Positions 7,588-16,904 of a stretch of DNA of 64,000 bases are shown here, one piece after another. The position numbers and the translations under genes were made by a program. Every line of letters begins with the position of its first letter. The stretch's first letter is position 1. The notes beneath the pieces were generated by a model, which worked only from the letters and a program-made list of their open reading frames with translations, did no database searches and was not told where the DNA came from. The stretch lies in the NCBI GenBank assembly GCA_947631455.1, contig CANRLH010000003.1, forward strand, positions 186,001 through 250,000, given 5' to 3'. This DNA comes from an uncultured Clostridia bacterium. GTDB lineage: Bacteria; Bacillota; Clostridia; Oscillospirales; Ruminococcaceae.

Positions 7588-8472
7588 TCAAAGCTTTTTA
7601 AGAAAATTTCCTTCGACCTTCACTCCGTCCTGCTCTATAAAAAAGGCCTGTTTATCAACCATATACACTATCTTCTTAAGATCCGGTATCTCATACTTTG
7701 AAAGACATACACAGAGAATTTTCATATCCTCACCTGTAAATCCGCCGTGACCGCTCCAATAAGTCACACCTCTTCCCAAGCTTTCCATAATTGCTGTTTC
7801 GATTTTCTCGGCATCCTTTTTTGTAAAAATAAGTGTCTGAACACTTATATTCTGCTGATGCATCTTGTCAACTATTATCGAGTAAAAAACCGTGTAAATC
7901 ACCGAATAAACAAGCACGGATATGTCAAATGTAAATAGACATATCGCATACACCACTATATTTACCGCGATGTTCACCTTTCCAAAGGACATTGTCTTAT
8001 ATTTTTTGGAAAACATAAGCGCGAGTATGTCAAGTCCTCCGCCGGACGCCGTCATTGTGAAGATTATGCCGGTTCCGATTCCTGATACGATCGCGCCAAT
8101 GATGCATGATGTCAAAGCATCCTCTACGAGCGGTTTTCCCGGCACTACTATCAGTGATAAAAACAATGTCATTGTCACCACTGTAAGAGCAGTTTTTAAT
8201 ATGAACCTCTTACCTATATATTTATATGCCGCAAGAAACATAGGAACATTGATAATTAAAAACAGCACACCGGCAATATCAATATTTCCGAACGAAATAC
8301 CTAAAAAGTCTACCAAAAATGTTCTGATAAGCTGACATATACCTAAAAGTCCGCCTGTGTAAAAAGAATGAGGAACAATAAAAAGATTTACACCAGCCGA
8401 GTATATAAATCCGCCTAAAATTGCAACAACAGCCTTTACAAACTCGTTTTTTCTCATAAAGTCAAAAAGCAT
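7588..8472 (-). CDS. YitT family membrane protein (DUF161 plus DUF2179)
   Basis: 294 aa. About six hydrophobic segments occupy residues 1-200 (such as FVKAVVAILGGFIYSAGVNLF and GIGTGIIFTMTASGGGLDILAL). A soluble C-terminal DUF2179 domain follows (ISVQTLIFTKKDAEKIETAIM through GEDMKILCVCLSKYEIPDLKKIV). The glycine-rich GGGLDIL segment is typical of the family. Transport role unproven. The track start is a GTG inside the ribosome binding site; ATG 8472 with AAGGTG six bases upstream is chosen. It begins 10 bp after the THUMP methyltransferase stop, so the two are probably translationally coupled. Confidence 0.85.
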   Translation of the reverse strand: MLFDFMRKNEFVKAVVAILGGFIYSAGVNLFIVPHSFYTGGLLGICQLIRTFLVDFLGISFGNIDIAGVLFLIINVPMFLAAYKYIGKRFILKTALTVVTMTLFLSLIVVPGKPLVEDALTSCIIGAIVSGIGTGIIFTMTASGGGLDILALMFSKKYKTMSFGKVNIAVNIVVYAICLFTFDISVLVYSVIYTVFYSIIVDKMHQQNISVQTLIFTKKDAEKIETAIMESLGRGVTYWSGHGGFTGEDMKILCVCLSKYEIPDLKKIVYMVDKQAFFIEQDGVKVEGNFLKKL

Positions 8473-8482
8473 ACGTCTCACC

Positions 8483-9589
8483 TTACTTAAAATACATAAA
8501 AAGCTGGCACTTTATCATACCGTTATAAAGCTTCCGACGCTTATCTGCTTTTTTTCCGAAAAAGCTTTCAAACTCCTCGTGAGGGGAGATGATATAGCAC
8601 GGATTGTCCTTATCGGGCCTAAGCTTTTCTCCCATTATTCTGTAAATTTTCTCTGCTGATTTTATATCCAAAAGCCTTTCACCGTACGGAGGATTGCAAA
8701 TTGTCACAGCTCCATCGATAGGCTTAAACTTTTTTATATCCTGCTGCTTAACTGTAACTTTTGAAAAAACTCCTGCCTTTTTTGCGTTTGATTGTGAAAG
8801 ATCAACGCACGCATCGTCATAGTCAAACCCAAATGCTTTAAAACTGCCGTCTTTGACAATCGATTCAATTGCCGCCTTGCGCTCAGACTTCCATACAAAG
8901 CTATCCATTGATCCCCAGCCTTCAGACGAAAAGCTTCTTCTTATACCCGGGGCGACCCCCAAAGCCTTGTATGCAGACTCTATCAAAAATGTGCCGGAGC
9001 CGCACATAGGATCAACAACTATGCTGTCACTTCTTACCCTTGCAAAATCTACTATCCCCGCGGCGAGTGTTTCCTTAATAGGTGCGTCGTTTGAGTTTTT
9101 TCTGTACCCTCTTTTATGAAGCCCCTCACCTGTGGTATCAAGGTAAATGTATGCGCAATTTTTGATAATGTTAAACTGAATTTGATATGTGTCTTTACTC
9201 TCGTCAAACCAAGTTTTTCTGTAAACCTTCTTCAGTCGGTCAACCACGGCTTTTTTTATTATCTTCTGACAATCCGGAACACTGTGAAGCTGTGAATTTA
9301 TACAATGTCCCTTAACCGGAAAAGCATCATCTATGCCGATAAAATCCTCAAAAGGTATATTTTTTACACCCTGATAAAGCTCCTCAAAGCTTTCTGCATA
9401 AAACTCTGCGAGCTGGATAAGCACTCGTTCCGCCGTTGAAAGACGAAGGTTTGCTCTGGCTACCATATCAAAACCGCCGTCAAAAGACACCCTTCCGTCA
9501 TTTACGGTTACATTCTCACCTCCGATTTTCTTAACCTCATAACTGAGTACGCTTTCAAGTCCAAACAGACACGGACAGGTGATCCTCAT
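8483..9589 (-). CDS. THUMP-domain class I SAM-dependent RNA methyltransferase (RlmL/YpsC-like)
   Basis: 368 aa. The N-terminal ferredoxin-like plus THUMP RNA-binding region covers residues about 1-155. The methyltransferase domain follows with the SAM site VVDPMCGSGTFLIESA and the catalytic N6/N2-amine motif TICNPPYGERL, which places it with guanine-N2 or adenine-N6 rRNA methyltransferases such as the N-terminal half of E. coli RlmL and B. subtilis YpsC. Exact target base not decidable. Followed at 10 bp by the yitT-like gene. Confidence 0.9.
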   Translation of the reverse strand: MRITCPCLFGLESVLSYEVKKIGGENVTVNDGRVSFDGGFDMVARANLRLSTAERVLIQLAEFYAESFEELYQGVKNIPFEDFIGIDDAFPVKGHCINSQLHSVPDCQKIIKKAVVDRLKKVYRKTWFDESKDTYQIQFNIIKNCAYIYLDTTGEGLHKRGYRKNSNDAPIKETLAAGIVDFARVRSDSIVVDPMCGSGTFLIESAYKALGVAPGIRRSFSSEGWGSMDSFVWKSERKAAIESIVKDGSFKAFGFDYDDACVDLSQSNAKKAGVFSKVTVKQQDIKKFKPIDGAVTICNPPYGERLLDIKSAEKIYRIMGEKLRPDKDNPCYIISPHEEFESFFGKKADKRRKLYNGMIKCQLFMYFK

Positions 9590-9644
9590 ATAGAACTATT
9601 CCTCCCTTTGATAAAAAGTAATTTGATGTTATCTGTGTTAAATC

Positions 9645-9675
9645 AATGGCTATCCGAATAAATCAGATAGCCATT
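9645..9675 (-). terminator. Hairpin just after the PBP gene
   Basis: AATGGCTATC/GATAGCCATT forms a 10-bp stem 8 bp past the PBP stop. The U-tract on the minus strand is weak (TGATTT); on the plus strand it is better. Likely a terminator for the leftward PBP gene. Confidence 0.55.
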
Positions 9676-9683
9676 TTAATTTA

Positions 9684-11921
9684 TCAGTAGTGGTTTCCCG
9701 AACAATATTCAGGAATATTAGAATCCTTATAGTAACCGATATCTGTGTTATAGCAGTTTTGTCCTGCGATAAGGCCGGTAGATTTGCAGTATTTAAGCTG
9801 TTTTACCGTATCCGGCATAGAGAATTCCTTTACAGTTCCTGCATCAGCAGCGTCGCCAAAAATGTTCTTCCATATCTGACCGATATTCTTATATAAATTC
9901 CTGTTGATTTCTTCTAACGGCTCATATCCTATCCAAACACCGCTTACGTACTCCGGCGTACAACCGACAAAAGTAAGATTCTGCCATTTATCGGAAGTAC
10001 CTGTTTTACCGACAAGATCAACGTTTGAGAGCTTAGCATATCTACCGGTACCCTCAGGATTTGTAATGACCGTCTGCATCATCCTGTTCATTACATATCC
10101 TGTCGAGGAATCAACCGCCTGCTCCGGAACATACTTATTTTCATAAACCACATTGCCAAGACGGTCAACTATTTTTGAAACAAATGCAGGCCTGTACCAT
10201 TTTCCCTGATTACCGAAAATCTGATATGCCGCAACCAGCTCATCAAGATAAACACCGTAAGTAAACTCACCGACAGTCATTGGTGAATAAGCATCATCGG
10301 TTTTACCGTCCTCATCAGCTACAAGCGAAGATAGGTGCATGGTGTTCTGTAAAAAGTTAAAACACTCAGTCGGTGTAAGCCTTTCAACGAGCTGTGCCGG
10401 TGCAGTATTAAGAGATTTGTAGATCATCTGATAAGTAAAGTAATTGTTGTACGACCAGTTTGAGGAATAACCGTCCTCAGAATAGTTTACAGGCCACTGC
10501 TCCTTTTTGCCGTCATCGTTTAATATCTCGATTGGCTGATCCTTAAACAAAGTCGAATAAGTTATAAGATCCTTATCCAGCGCCGGTGCATAAGAAGCTA
10601 TCGGCTTTATCGAAGAACCGGGCGAACGCCTTGCCATTGTTGCGTAACTTAGCGATCTTGAAACGGTCTTTTCGCCTCGGTCACCAACAACAGCCTTTAC
10701 GTTTCCGCTGTAATCCATTGCGATAAACGCCGCCTTCAACGGATCAGAATCCGGCACATAATATGCAAAATTAAGAGGATCTTTAAACTTCTCTTCGACC
10801 TGCTTCTGCAAATTCAGGTCGACATTGGTATAAATGGTATATCCTCCCGCCTGAAGCTTATCTTCAGCATCCTCATAATCTATGCCATCAGCTTCCATAA
10901 TAAGATCAATGGAATCGTTTATGGCGCTGTCAATATAATATGAAGAAACACCTACGCACTCATACTTATTGTCAGTGTTTTCGACTGCCGTCGTAAAATC
11001 CGGATCTCCCGTGACATGGAGTTCCTCAGCAAGTGCCTCTTTATACTCGTTGTCAGTTATAGCACCTATATCAAGCATATTCTTCAAGATAAAGTCGTTA
11101 GCACGACCTACGTTCATATCATAGTCATATACCGGGTTATAAACCGTCGGCGCACGGGCTATAGCCGCTAGCGAAGCAGCCTCCTTAACAGAGAGATCAG
11201 CAACATCCTTTGAAAAATAATAGTTTGCAGCCGCCTGAACACCGCACACATTGTTACCTAGCGGAATAATGTTCAGATACGCCTCCAAAATATCGTTTTT
11301 TGTTGCCGTTTTTTCAAGATTGATAGCTCTGAAGATCTCTCTTATTTTTCTGGCATATCCCTCGCCGCCTAGCTGTGCGTCATCTCCAGTAATATTCTTT
11401 ATTACCTGTTGTGTTATTGTCGAACCGCCCTGATTGCTATCATAAATCGGAATAAATACGTTTATGAAAGCCGCCATGGTTCTTTTAAAATCCACTCCGT
11501 CATGGGTTTGGAAATGAGCATCCTCAGTAGAAACAAATGCGTCCTGAACATGCATAGGTATATTGCTTAGATCGACCCACGTTCTCTTTTCGCCGTTATT
11601 AGACATCGAATAGTACAATGTGTACTGTTCGCTTGTCTTGTCCTCTTTGTTATACTCAGGGTTGTCCGCCAGAAAACGGGTCGTAAAATTAACCTCAACA
11701 TTTTCAAGACTTATCGAAGATGTAGTATCTGCAAAGTTAAGAATATAAATAGTAAGAGCCGTTACCAAAATAGAACTGCTGATAATAATTATCAGAAAAA
11801 CCGACAGTAAGAGCGTAAGCAGCACCTTCATCACCTTATATGCCTTACCGTGCTTTTTAACTTTTCTTTTTGTTGTCCTCGGCGTATTTGCCGATGATGA
11901 ATACATATCCTCTCTTTTCAT
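9684..11921 (-). CDS. Class A penicillin-binding protein (bifunctional transglycosylase/transpeptidase, PBP1a type)
   Basis: Polymerises and cross-links peptidoglycan at the outer membrane face. 745 aa. Basic cytoplasmic N-terminus, one TM helix (VLLTLLLSVFLIIIISSSIL), then a GT51 transglycosylase domain with the catalytic Glu in STEDAHFQTHDGVD and the QGGSTITQQ motif. The transpeptidase domain has the active Ser in SPGSSIKPIA, SLN in YKSLNTAPAQ and KTGTSD. The tail holds two cysteines (CKSTGLIAGQNC). Start ATG 11921 with GAAAGG is preferred to the upstream in-frame TTG of the track. Confidence 0.95.
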   Translation of the reverse strand: MKREDMYSSSANTPRTTKRKVKKHGKAYKVMKVLLTLLLSVFLIIIISSSILVTALTIYILNFADTTSSISLENVEVNFTTRFLADNPEYNKEDKTSEQYTLYYSMSNNGEKRTWVDLSNIPMHVQDAFVSTEDAHFQTHDGVDFKRTMAAFINVFIPIYDSNQGGSTITQQVIKNITGDDAQLGGEGYARKIREIFRAINLEKTATKNDILEAYLNIIPLGNNVCGVQAAANYYFSKDVADLSVKEAASLAAIARAPTVYNPVYDYDMNVGRANDFILKNMLDIGAITDNEYKEALAEELHVTGDPDFTTAVENTDNKYECVGVSSYYIDSAINDSIDLIMEADGIDYEDAEDKLQAGGYTIYTNVDLNLQKQVEEKFKDPLNFAYYVPDSDPLKAAFIAMDYSGNVKAVVGDRGEKTVSRSLSYATMARRSPGSSIKPIASYAPALDKDLITYSTLFKDQPIEILNDDGKKEQWPVNYSEDGYSSNWSYNNYFTYQMIYKSLNTAPAQLVERLTPTECFNFLQNTMHLSSLVADEDGKTDDAYSPMTVGEFTYGVYLDELVAAYQIFGNQGKWYRPAFVSKIVDRLGNVVYENKYVPEQAVDSSTGYVMNRMMQTVITNPEGTGRYAKLSNVDLVGKTGTSDKWQNLTFVGCTPEYVSGVWIGYEPLEEINRNLYKNIGQIWKNIFGDAADAGTVKEFSMPDTVKQLKYCKSTGLIAGQNCYNTDIGYYKDSNIPEYCSGNHY

Positions 11922-11980
11922 AGCAATACCTTTCAAAAATTAAATAAAAAACTTGCTCCATTAAACGCTAAAAATCTATT

Positions 11981-12018
11981 TGACAGCTAAACCAAGCAAA
12001 CATAAAACTTAGCTGTCA
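11981..12018. repeat. Inverted repeat upstream of the PBP gene
   Basis: TGACAGCTAA and TTAGCTGTCA, perfect 10-bp arms with an 18-nt loop, inside the predicted PBP 5' UTR. No strong U-tract on either side. In the rest of this gap (11922-12247) I see one promoter candidate and two further hairpins, AATACGG/CCGTATT near 12150 and TTAAGATGC/GCATCTTAA at 12213-12251, the latter spanning the ispH-rpsA stop and possibly its termination structure. Confidence 0.5.
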
Positions 12019-12069
12019 CTTTTATCATAACATTACTTAATAAATACAAGTAAACACCTATATAAAATT

Positions 12070-12098
12070 AGTATACCACAACCCGATAAAAAAGTAAA
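12070..12098 (-). promoter_or_regulatory. Candidate promoter for the PBP gene
   Basis: Minus strand TTTACT, 17-nt spacer, TATACT. It leaves a leader of about 140 nt containing the 11981-12018 hairpin. Confidence 0.5.
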
Positions 12099-12247
12099 GA
12101 GGAGCAAGCAAAAACTTACCCCTCATATTTTTATAAATATATTTTAAGAACAATACGGCTTAATTTTTTTATATACCGTATTACAGAAACAGCTTATCTT
12201 GGTAATTTAGAGTTAAGATGCGTTTAATTCACATCTTCGGCTGCATC

Positions 12248-14344
12248 TTAATCTTCTTCCTTAACCTCAGATTCGTCTTCAGCAGGCTCATCAGACAGAG
12301 AAGCATCAATTACTTCTTCTATTACCTCAACGTCGTCATTCTCAGGATGTTCGTCATCTGTTGAATAAACCACAGCGCTTTCGGTTTCCGGCTCATCCTC
12401 AGCCACAGCCGGCTCATCCTCATCTTCAGGTAAAAGCGCCCTGATAGAAAGGCTTACTCTCTTTTGCTCAGCATCAATTTCTGTAATCTTTACATTAACC
12501 TCATCACCGACCTCCAAAAAGTCAGCAACATTGTCAACTCTCTTGTTAGCGATCTGAGAAATGTGTATAAGTCCGTCAATTCCTTCTATTATTCTTGCAA
12601 AAGCACCAAATGACGTAATCGAAACAATGGTAACCTTTATTTCCTGACCAACACCGAAATTCCTGTTGAAAATAGTCCACGGATTATCCTCGTCCTTTTT
12701 CATCACGAGAGATACCTTTCCGTTTTCTGCATCTATATCCTTGATAGTGACCTCGACCTCATCGCCGATTGATACGGCGTCAGACGGATGCTTTATTCTC
12801 TTCCATGTCAAATCAGGCTTTCTTACAAGCCCGTCAACTCCACCAAGATCAACAAACGCACCGTATTCTGTAATGCTCTTTACCGTACCCGTTCTCACCT
12901 GTCCAGCCTGAGCAGTCTCAAAGAAAGCAACCCTTGCCTTTTCTCTTTCTTCTCTGAGTACCGCACGAATTGAGCCGACAGCGCGATTTCTTCTCTCTTC
13001 AACATCTATGATTTTAAAATTAACTTCTGATTTCAACAGATCATCAAGACTGCCGCCTTTATTTATTCCGGTCTGACCGGCAGGTATAAATACACTTACA
13101 CCGTTTGTTGAAACCAGAACTCCGCCCTTAACTACCTTGTTGACTACTCCCGTTAAAACGGAACCGTCTTCTTTAGCGCTTTTAATAGTCTCGAAACCGA
13201 CCATAGCATCAACTTTCTTCTTAGAAAGAGTAACAATACCCTCTTGATCGTTAGTCTTTAACACAATAACGTCAACCGTATCGCCAACTGCTAAAACCTC
13301 TTCGGGCCTTTTGGTAACGTCATCTGTTATCTCAGACGCAGGGATTATTCCCGTGCTCTTAACGCCGATATCAACAAGCGCTTCGCTCTTATTGACAGCG
13401 GTTACCGTACCGGTCAGCTTTGCTCCTATATATATTTTTTTGAAGGACTGTTCAACAGCCTCTTCAAAATTGAAATTCTCCTCATTGTTAAGAATCTCAG
13501 TCATGGTCCTTTCTACCTCCTTGATAATATACGCCGGAGTCGATGCACCGGCAGAAATTCCTACGAATTTCACATTAGAACAGTCAAGATCATAAAGCTC
13601 TTTGTAATCCTCCACCAAATATGTCCGACAGTACTGACTGCACACCTCTTTCAGCTTAAGCGTGTTCGAGCTGTGCCTTCCTCCGACGATTAGCATAATG
13701 TCCACAGACTTTGCAAGCTCCATCGCCTCATTCTGCCTTTTAGCCGTAGCACTGCAAATGGTGTCAAAAACCAAAACATCATCAAAAGCGTTAAGCACTT
13801 TATTCTTTAATTCATCCCACACGGATTTGTTAAAAGTGGTCTGAGAAACAACCGCGATTTTTTCGTCCTTTGAAAGCTGCTTAAAAATTTCTTCAAGCTC
13901 TTTATCGGTCGAAAAAACAAAAGCCTTTCCTTCACAGTGTCCCTTGATGCCAATAACCTCGGGATGATCTTTGTCGCCCGCAATAAGCATTGTATATCCT
14001 CGGCGCGAATGCTCAAGGCATATATTATGTATTCGGGCAACAAAAGGACAAGTAGCGTCAACTATCTGCGCACCGATTGCATCAAGCTCGTCATAAACTG
14101 ACTTTGAAATGCCGTGCGAGCGGATCACCGCAACGCACCCCTCAGCATCTTTAACGCTGTCAACAGCAAAAACGCCCTTTTTTTCAAGATCAGAAACAAC
14201 GCTCTGATTATGGATGATGGGTCCTAATGTAACAACCTTTTTTACTCGGTTATTTAGTTCATTATACACCATTTTCATTGCCCTGTCTACACCAAAACAA
14301 AATCCGGCAGTGCTTGCGACTAAAATTTTACAATTTGTTAACAT
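12248..14344 (-). CDS. ispH-rpsA: Fusion of 4-hydroxy-3-methylbut-2-enyl diphosphate reductase (IspH) and 30S ribosomal protein S1
   Basis: 698 aa. Residues about 1-290 are IspH, the [4Fe-4S] enzyme of the last MEP-pathway step, with cluster cysteines in AGFCFGV (C16), VDATCPFV and DTICSAT. From about residue 300 there are four S1 RNA-binding repeats; the third (RTGTVKSITEYGAFVDLGGVDG) and fourth (KVTIVSITSFGAFARIIEGIDG) are canonical. A very acidic tail of about 55 residues ends the protein. The IspH-S1 fusion is known in clostridia. ATG 14344 lies just after GAGGG and overlaps the end of cmk-plsC by 17 bp in another frame, so translation is probably coupled. Confidence 0.95.
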   Translation of the reverse strand: MLTNCKILVASTAGFCFGVDRAMKMVYNELNNRVKKVVTLGPIIHNQSVVSDLEKKGVFAVDSVKDAEGCVAVIRSHGISKSVYDELDAIGAQIVDATCPFVARIHNICLEHSRRGYTMLIAGDKDHPEVIGIKGHCEGKAFVFSTDKELEEIFKQLSKDEKIAVVSQTTFNKSVWDELKNKVLNAFDDVLVFDTICSATAKRQNEAMELAKSVDIMLIVGGRHSSNTLKLKEVCSQYCRTYLVEDYKELYDLDCSNVKFVGISAGASTPAYIIKEVERTMTEILNNEENFNFEEAVEQSFKKIYIGAKLTGTVTAVNKSEALVDIGVKSTGIIPASEITDDVTKRPEEVLAVGDTVDVIVLKTNDQEGIVTLSKKKVDAMVGFETIKSAKEDGSVLTGVVNKVVKGGVLVSTNGVSVFIPAGQTGINKGGSLDDLLKSEVNFKIIDVEERRNRAVGSIRAVLREEREKARVAFFETAQAGQVRTGTVKSITEYGAFVDLGGVDGLVRKPDLTWKRIKHPSDAVSIGDEVEVTIKDIDAENGKVSLVMKKDEDNPWTIFNRNFGVGQEIKVTIVSITSFGAFARIIEGIDGLIHISQIANKRVDNVADFLEVGDEVNVKITEIDAEQKRVSLSIRALLPEDEDEPAVAEDEPETESAVVYSTDDEHPENDDVEVIEEVIDASLSDEPAEDESEVKEED

Positions 14345-15671
14345 TTCCCTCAACCAATTCGGTAATAGAAGCCATTATTTCGTTGCGCATTATTCTGAGC
14401 TTTTTAGGAGAACAATCATCGACACCGATTTCTTTAGGAATAATGGGCTTTCCAAATTTCACCGTAACCTTTCTGCGAAATTTTAATTTTCCTTCAAATA
14501 CGATCCCCACAGGTATTACAGGAACCTGAGCCATGGCAGCGACAAGCGCTACTCCTGTTTTTCCCTTCAAAACCTTTCCGTCCTTTGATCTTGTACCCTC
14601 GGGAAAAATTACAAGATTATATCCCTTATTTAGCCTTTCTATCGACATGTCAATGGCCTCTGCGCCACCCTTTCCCCTGGCAACGGGAAAAGCACCGAAA
14701 ATTCTTATAATTGCCGTGAAGAAAATATTTTTCTTAAAAAGCTCCTCTTTAGCCATAAATGAGAACATAACCTTTGGCTTTAAGGAAATCAAAATAGGAT
14801 CGGTATAGCTTCTGTGATTGCTAGCAAAAATATTAGAGCCGTCCTTTGGTACGTTTTCAAGTCCTTCAAAATGAAGGTCAAGGTATATATAATATATTGC
14901 TTTTGCCACAAGGCGCAGAAACTCATGCGCAATGCGCTTAAAAAGAGGCGTTTTTCTTCCCTTTACTACAGGACGTACCTTTGGGACTTCCCTGCGGGAT
15001 TCTTTCGCAACGGCGTCTTTGATTATCCATATAACCCTGTCGACCGCCTTTTCGAGCGAAATGCAGGTAGAATCTATCTCAACAGCGTCGTCAGCTTTCT
15101 TAAGAGGCGCAACCGATCTGTGTGTGTCGTTGTAATCCCGCTGCTCAATATCTTTTAAAATATCTTCGTAAACTACGCTTTCTCCCCGGGCAATAAGCTC
15201 ATCATACCTGCGTTTTGCGCGCTCTTCACTTGACGCGGTGAGGAAAATTTTCACCTGTGCGTGAGGTAAAACAACAGTTCCGATATCTCTGCCGTCCATT
15301 ATTACATTGTTTTCCTTAGCAAGATCCTTCTGAAGCGACAACAAAAATTCCCTTGTCGCGGGTACCGCAGAAACCTTTGAAGCAGCCATAGAAATCTCTG
15401 GCGTGCGTATCCTGTCGCTTACATCCTCACCATTTAAAATTATTCTCTGACCATCGTCTGTATGTATCAGACTTATGTCAATATCTTTAAGCGCAGAAAT
15501 AACCTCCTGCTCATCATCAGGGCTTTTGCCGCTTGACAAAATATACAGTGCTACTGCTCTGTACATAGCTCCTGTATCCACGTAAAGGTATTTAAGCTTT
15601 TCTGCCGCAGCCTTTGCAATAGTAGACTTTCCTGCACCGGAAGGTCCGTCAAGCGCCACATTTATACTCAT
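14328..15671 (-). CDS. cmk-plsC: Fusion of cytidylate kinase and 1-acyl-glycerol-3-phosphate acyltransferase
   Basis: 447 aa. Residues 1-220 are CMP/dCMP kinase: P-loop ALDGPSGAGKST, then LYVDTGAMYRA and MDGRDIGTVVLP. After a basic linker the C-terminal half (about 245-447) is a PlsC/LPLAT acyltransferase with the NHX4D motif (ASNHRSYTDP) and the FPEGTRSKDG substrate motif, making phosphatidate. Both halves look intact. In clostridia cmk, plsC and ispH-rpsA are usually neighbours; here the first two are one ORF. Start ATG 15671 follows AAAGGAAG; the track start six codons earlier is a TTG within the Shine-Dalgarno. Confidence 0.93.
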   Translation of the reverse strand: MSINVALDGPSGAGKSTIAKAAAEKLKYLYVDTGAMYRAVALYILSSGKSPDDEQEVISALKDIDISLIHTDDGQRIILNGEDVSDRIRTPEISMAASKVSAVPATREFLLSLQKDLAKENNVIMDGRDIGTVVLPHAQVKIFLTASSEERAKRRYDELIARGESVVYEDILKDIEQRDYNDTHRSVAPLKKADDAVEIDSTCISLEKAVDRVIWIIKDAVAKESRREVPKVRPVVKGRKTPLFKRIAHEFLRLVAKAIYYIYLDLHFEGLENVPKDGSNIFASNHRSYTDPILISLKPKVMFSFMAKEELFKKNIFFTAIIRIFGAFPVARGKGGAEAIDMSIERLNKGYNLVIFPEGTRSKDGKVLKGKTGVALVAAMAQVPVIPVGIVFEGKLKFRRKVTVKFGKPIIPKEIGVDDCSPKKLRIMRNEIMASITELVEGNVNKL

Positions 15672-15685
15672 TTTGTATCTTCCTT

Positions 15686-16903
15686 TCAAAAGTTAAGTGA
15701 AACAGCGTTTGCTGTTGAGAAAGCGATCTGTAAATTAAATCCGCCGGTATAAGCGTCGACATCTAAAACCTCACCTATAAAGTATAGCGAGCTTATCCTT
15801 TTGCACTCCATGGTTTTAGGATTTATCTCTCTGGTGTCGATCCCGCCTCTGGTAATTATAGCCTCATCGATCGGGCGTTTTCTGTGTACTGTCAGCGGAA
15901 ATGCTTTAATATTTTTTAAAAGCGCTTTTCTTTGTTCTCTGGTAATAAGATTTACCTTTGTATCGCCGTTTATCAAGCTCAATTTAAGCACCGCAGGAAC
16001 CAGAGACGACGGCAAGAGCTTTGTAAGAGTGTTTGCAATGATTCGGTTTGTATTCATAGAAAAATCACGCAAAAGTCGTGTGTCAAGTTTACCTTCGTCA
16101 AGTCCCGGCTTAAGGTCAATTTCATACCGATAACTCTTTGAGTCCTGCATATGTGCAGAAGATGAAAGCACCAGAGGTCCCGAAACCCCAAAGTGAGTAA
16201 ATAGCATTTCACCAAGCTCCTCAAAAACAGGCTTTTTAACGTCCTCCTCGAATAGCTTAAGCGTAACATTTCTCAAAGAAAGCCCCATAAGCTCGCCTAT
16301 AAAATTCTCTTTAATTTCAACAGGTACAAGCGAAGGAGTTATAGGCACTACTGAAATTCCAAGCTTGTCTGCAAACTTGTATCCGTCGCCGGTAGATCCT
16401 GTTTTTGGATAGCTTTTGCCGCCAGTCGCTACGATAACAGCGTCAGCCAAATAATTTTTATCACTTGTTTTTACGCCCTGAGCTTTTCCGGACAAAACCA
16501 GAATTTCCTTTACGTTATCAAAAACGAATCTCACGCCCAGAGACTTTGCCCTTCGTATCAAGGCATCGGCAACATCGCTTGCCTTGTCGCTTTGCGGAAA
16601 AACCCGCCTTCCTCTTTCAGTCTTGAGCTTTAAACCCAGGCTTTCAAAAAACTCCATAGTATCATATGCGTCAAAAGCATTGAGTGAAGAATACATAAAC
16701 CGGGGATTTCTGGCAATATTTTTTAGTATGTCGTCAACATCGCTTGCGTTTGTCAGATTGCATCTGCCCTTACCTGTTATCAAAAGTTTTTTGCAAAGCA
16801 GTTTTTCGTGTTCAAATACAATGACCTCATTATCTCTTTCGGCACACTTCACAGCAGCCATAAGTCCTGAAGCTCCTCCGCCGACTATTATGATTTTGCT
16901 CAC
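15686..16903 (-). CDS. NAD(P)/FAD-dependent oxidoreductase, HI0933/BaiN family
   Basis: 405 aa flavoprotein. N-terminal FAD-binding Rossmann motif IIIVGGGASGLMAAV followed by the family signature LLITGKGRCNLTN. A second nucleotide contact is VIVATGGKSYPKTGSTGDGY, and C-terminal ends with GEVLDVDAYTGGFNLQIA, the FAD-binding GG motif. Physiological substrate unknown for most members. GTG start at 16903 one base after the rpiR-like stop; AAGGGAG precedes it. Confidence 0.9.
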   Translation of the reverse strand: MSKIIIVGGGASGLMAAVKCAERDNEVIVFEHEKLLCKKLLITGKGRCNLTNASDVDDILKNIARNPRFMYSSLNAFDAYDTMEFFESLGLKLKTERGRRVFPQSDKASDVADALIRRAKSLGVRFVFDNVKEILVLSGKAQGVKTSDKNYLADAVIVATGGKSYPKTGSTGDGYKFADKLGISVVPITPSLVPVEIKENFIGELMGLSLRNVTLKLFEEDVKKPVFEELGEMLFTHFGVSGPLVLSSSAHMQDSKSYRYEIDLKPGLDEGKLDTRLLRDFSMNTNRIIANTLTKLLPSSLVPAVLKLSLINGDTKVNLITREQRKALLKNIKAFPLTVHRKRPIDEAIITRGGIDTREINPKTMECKRISSLYFIGEVLDVDAYTGGFNLQIAFSTANAVSLNF

Positions 16904-16904
16904 T

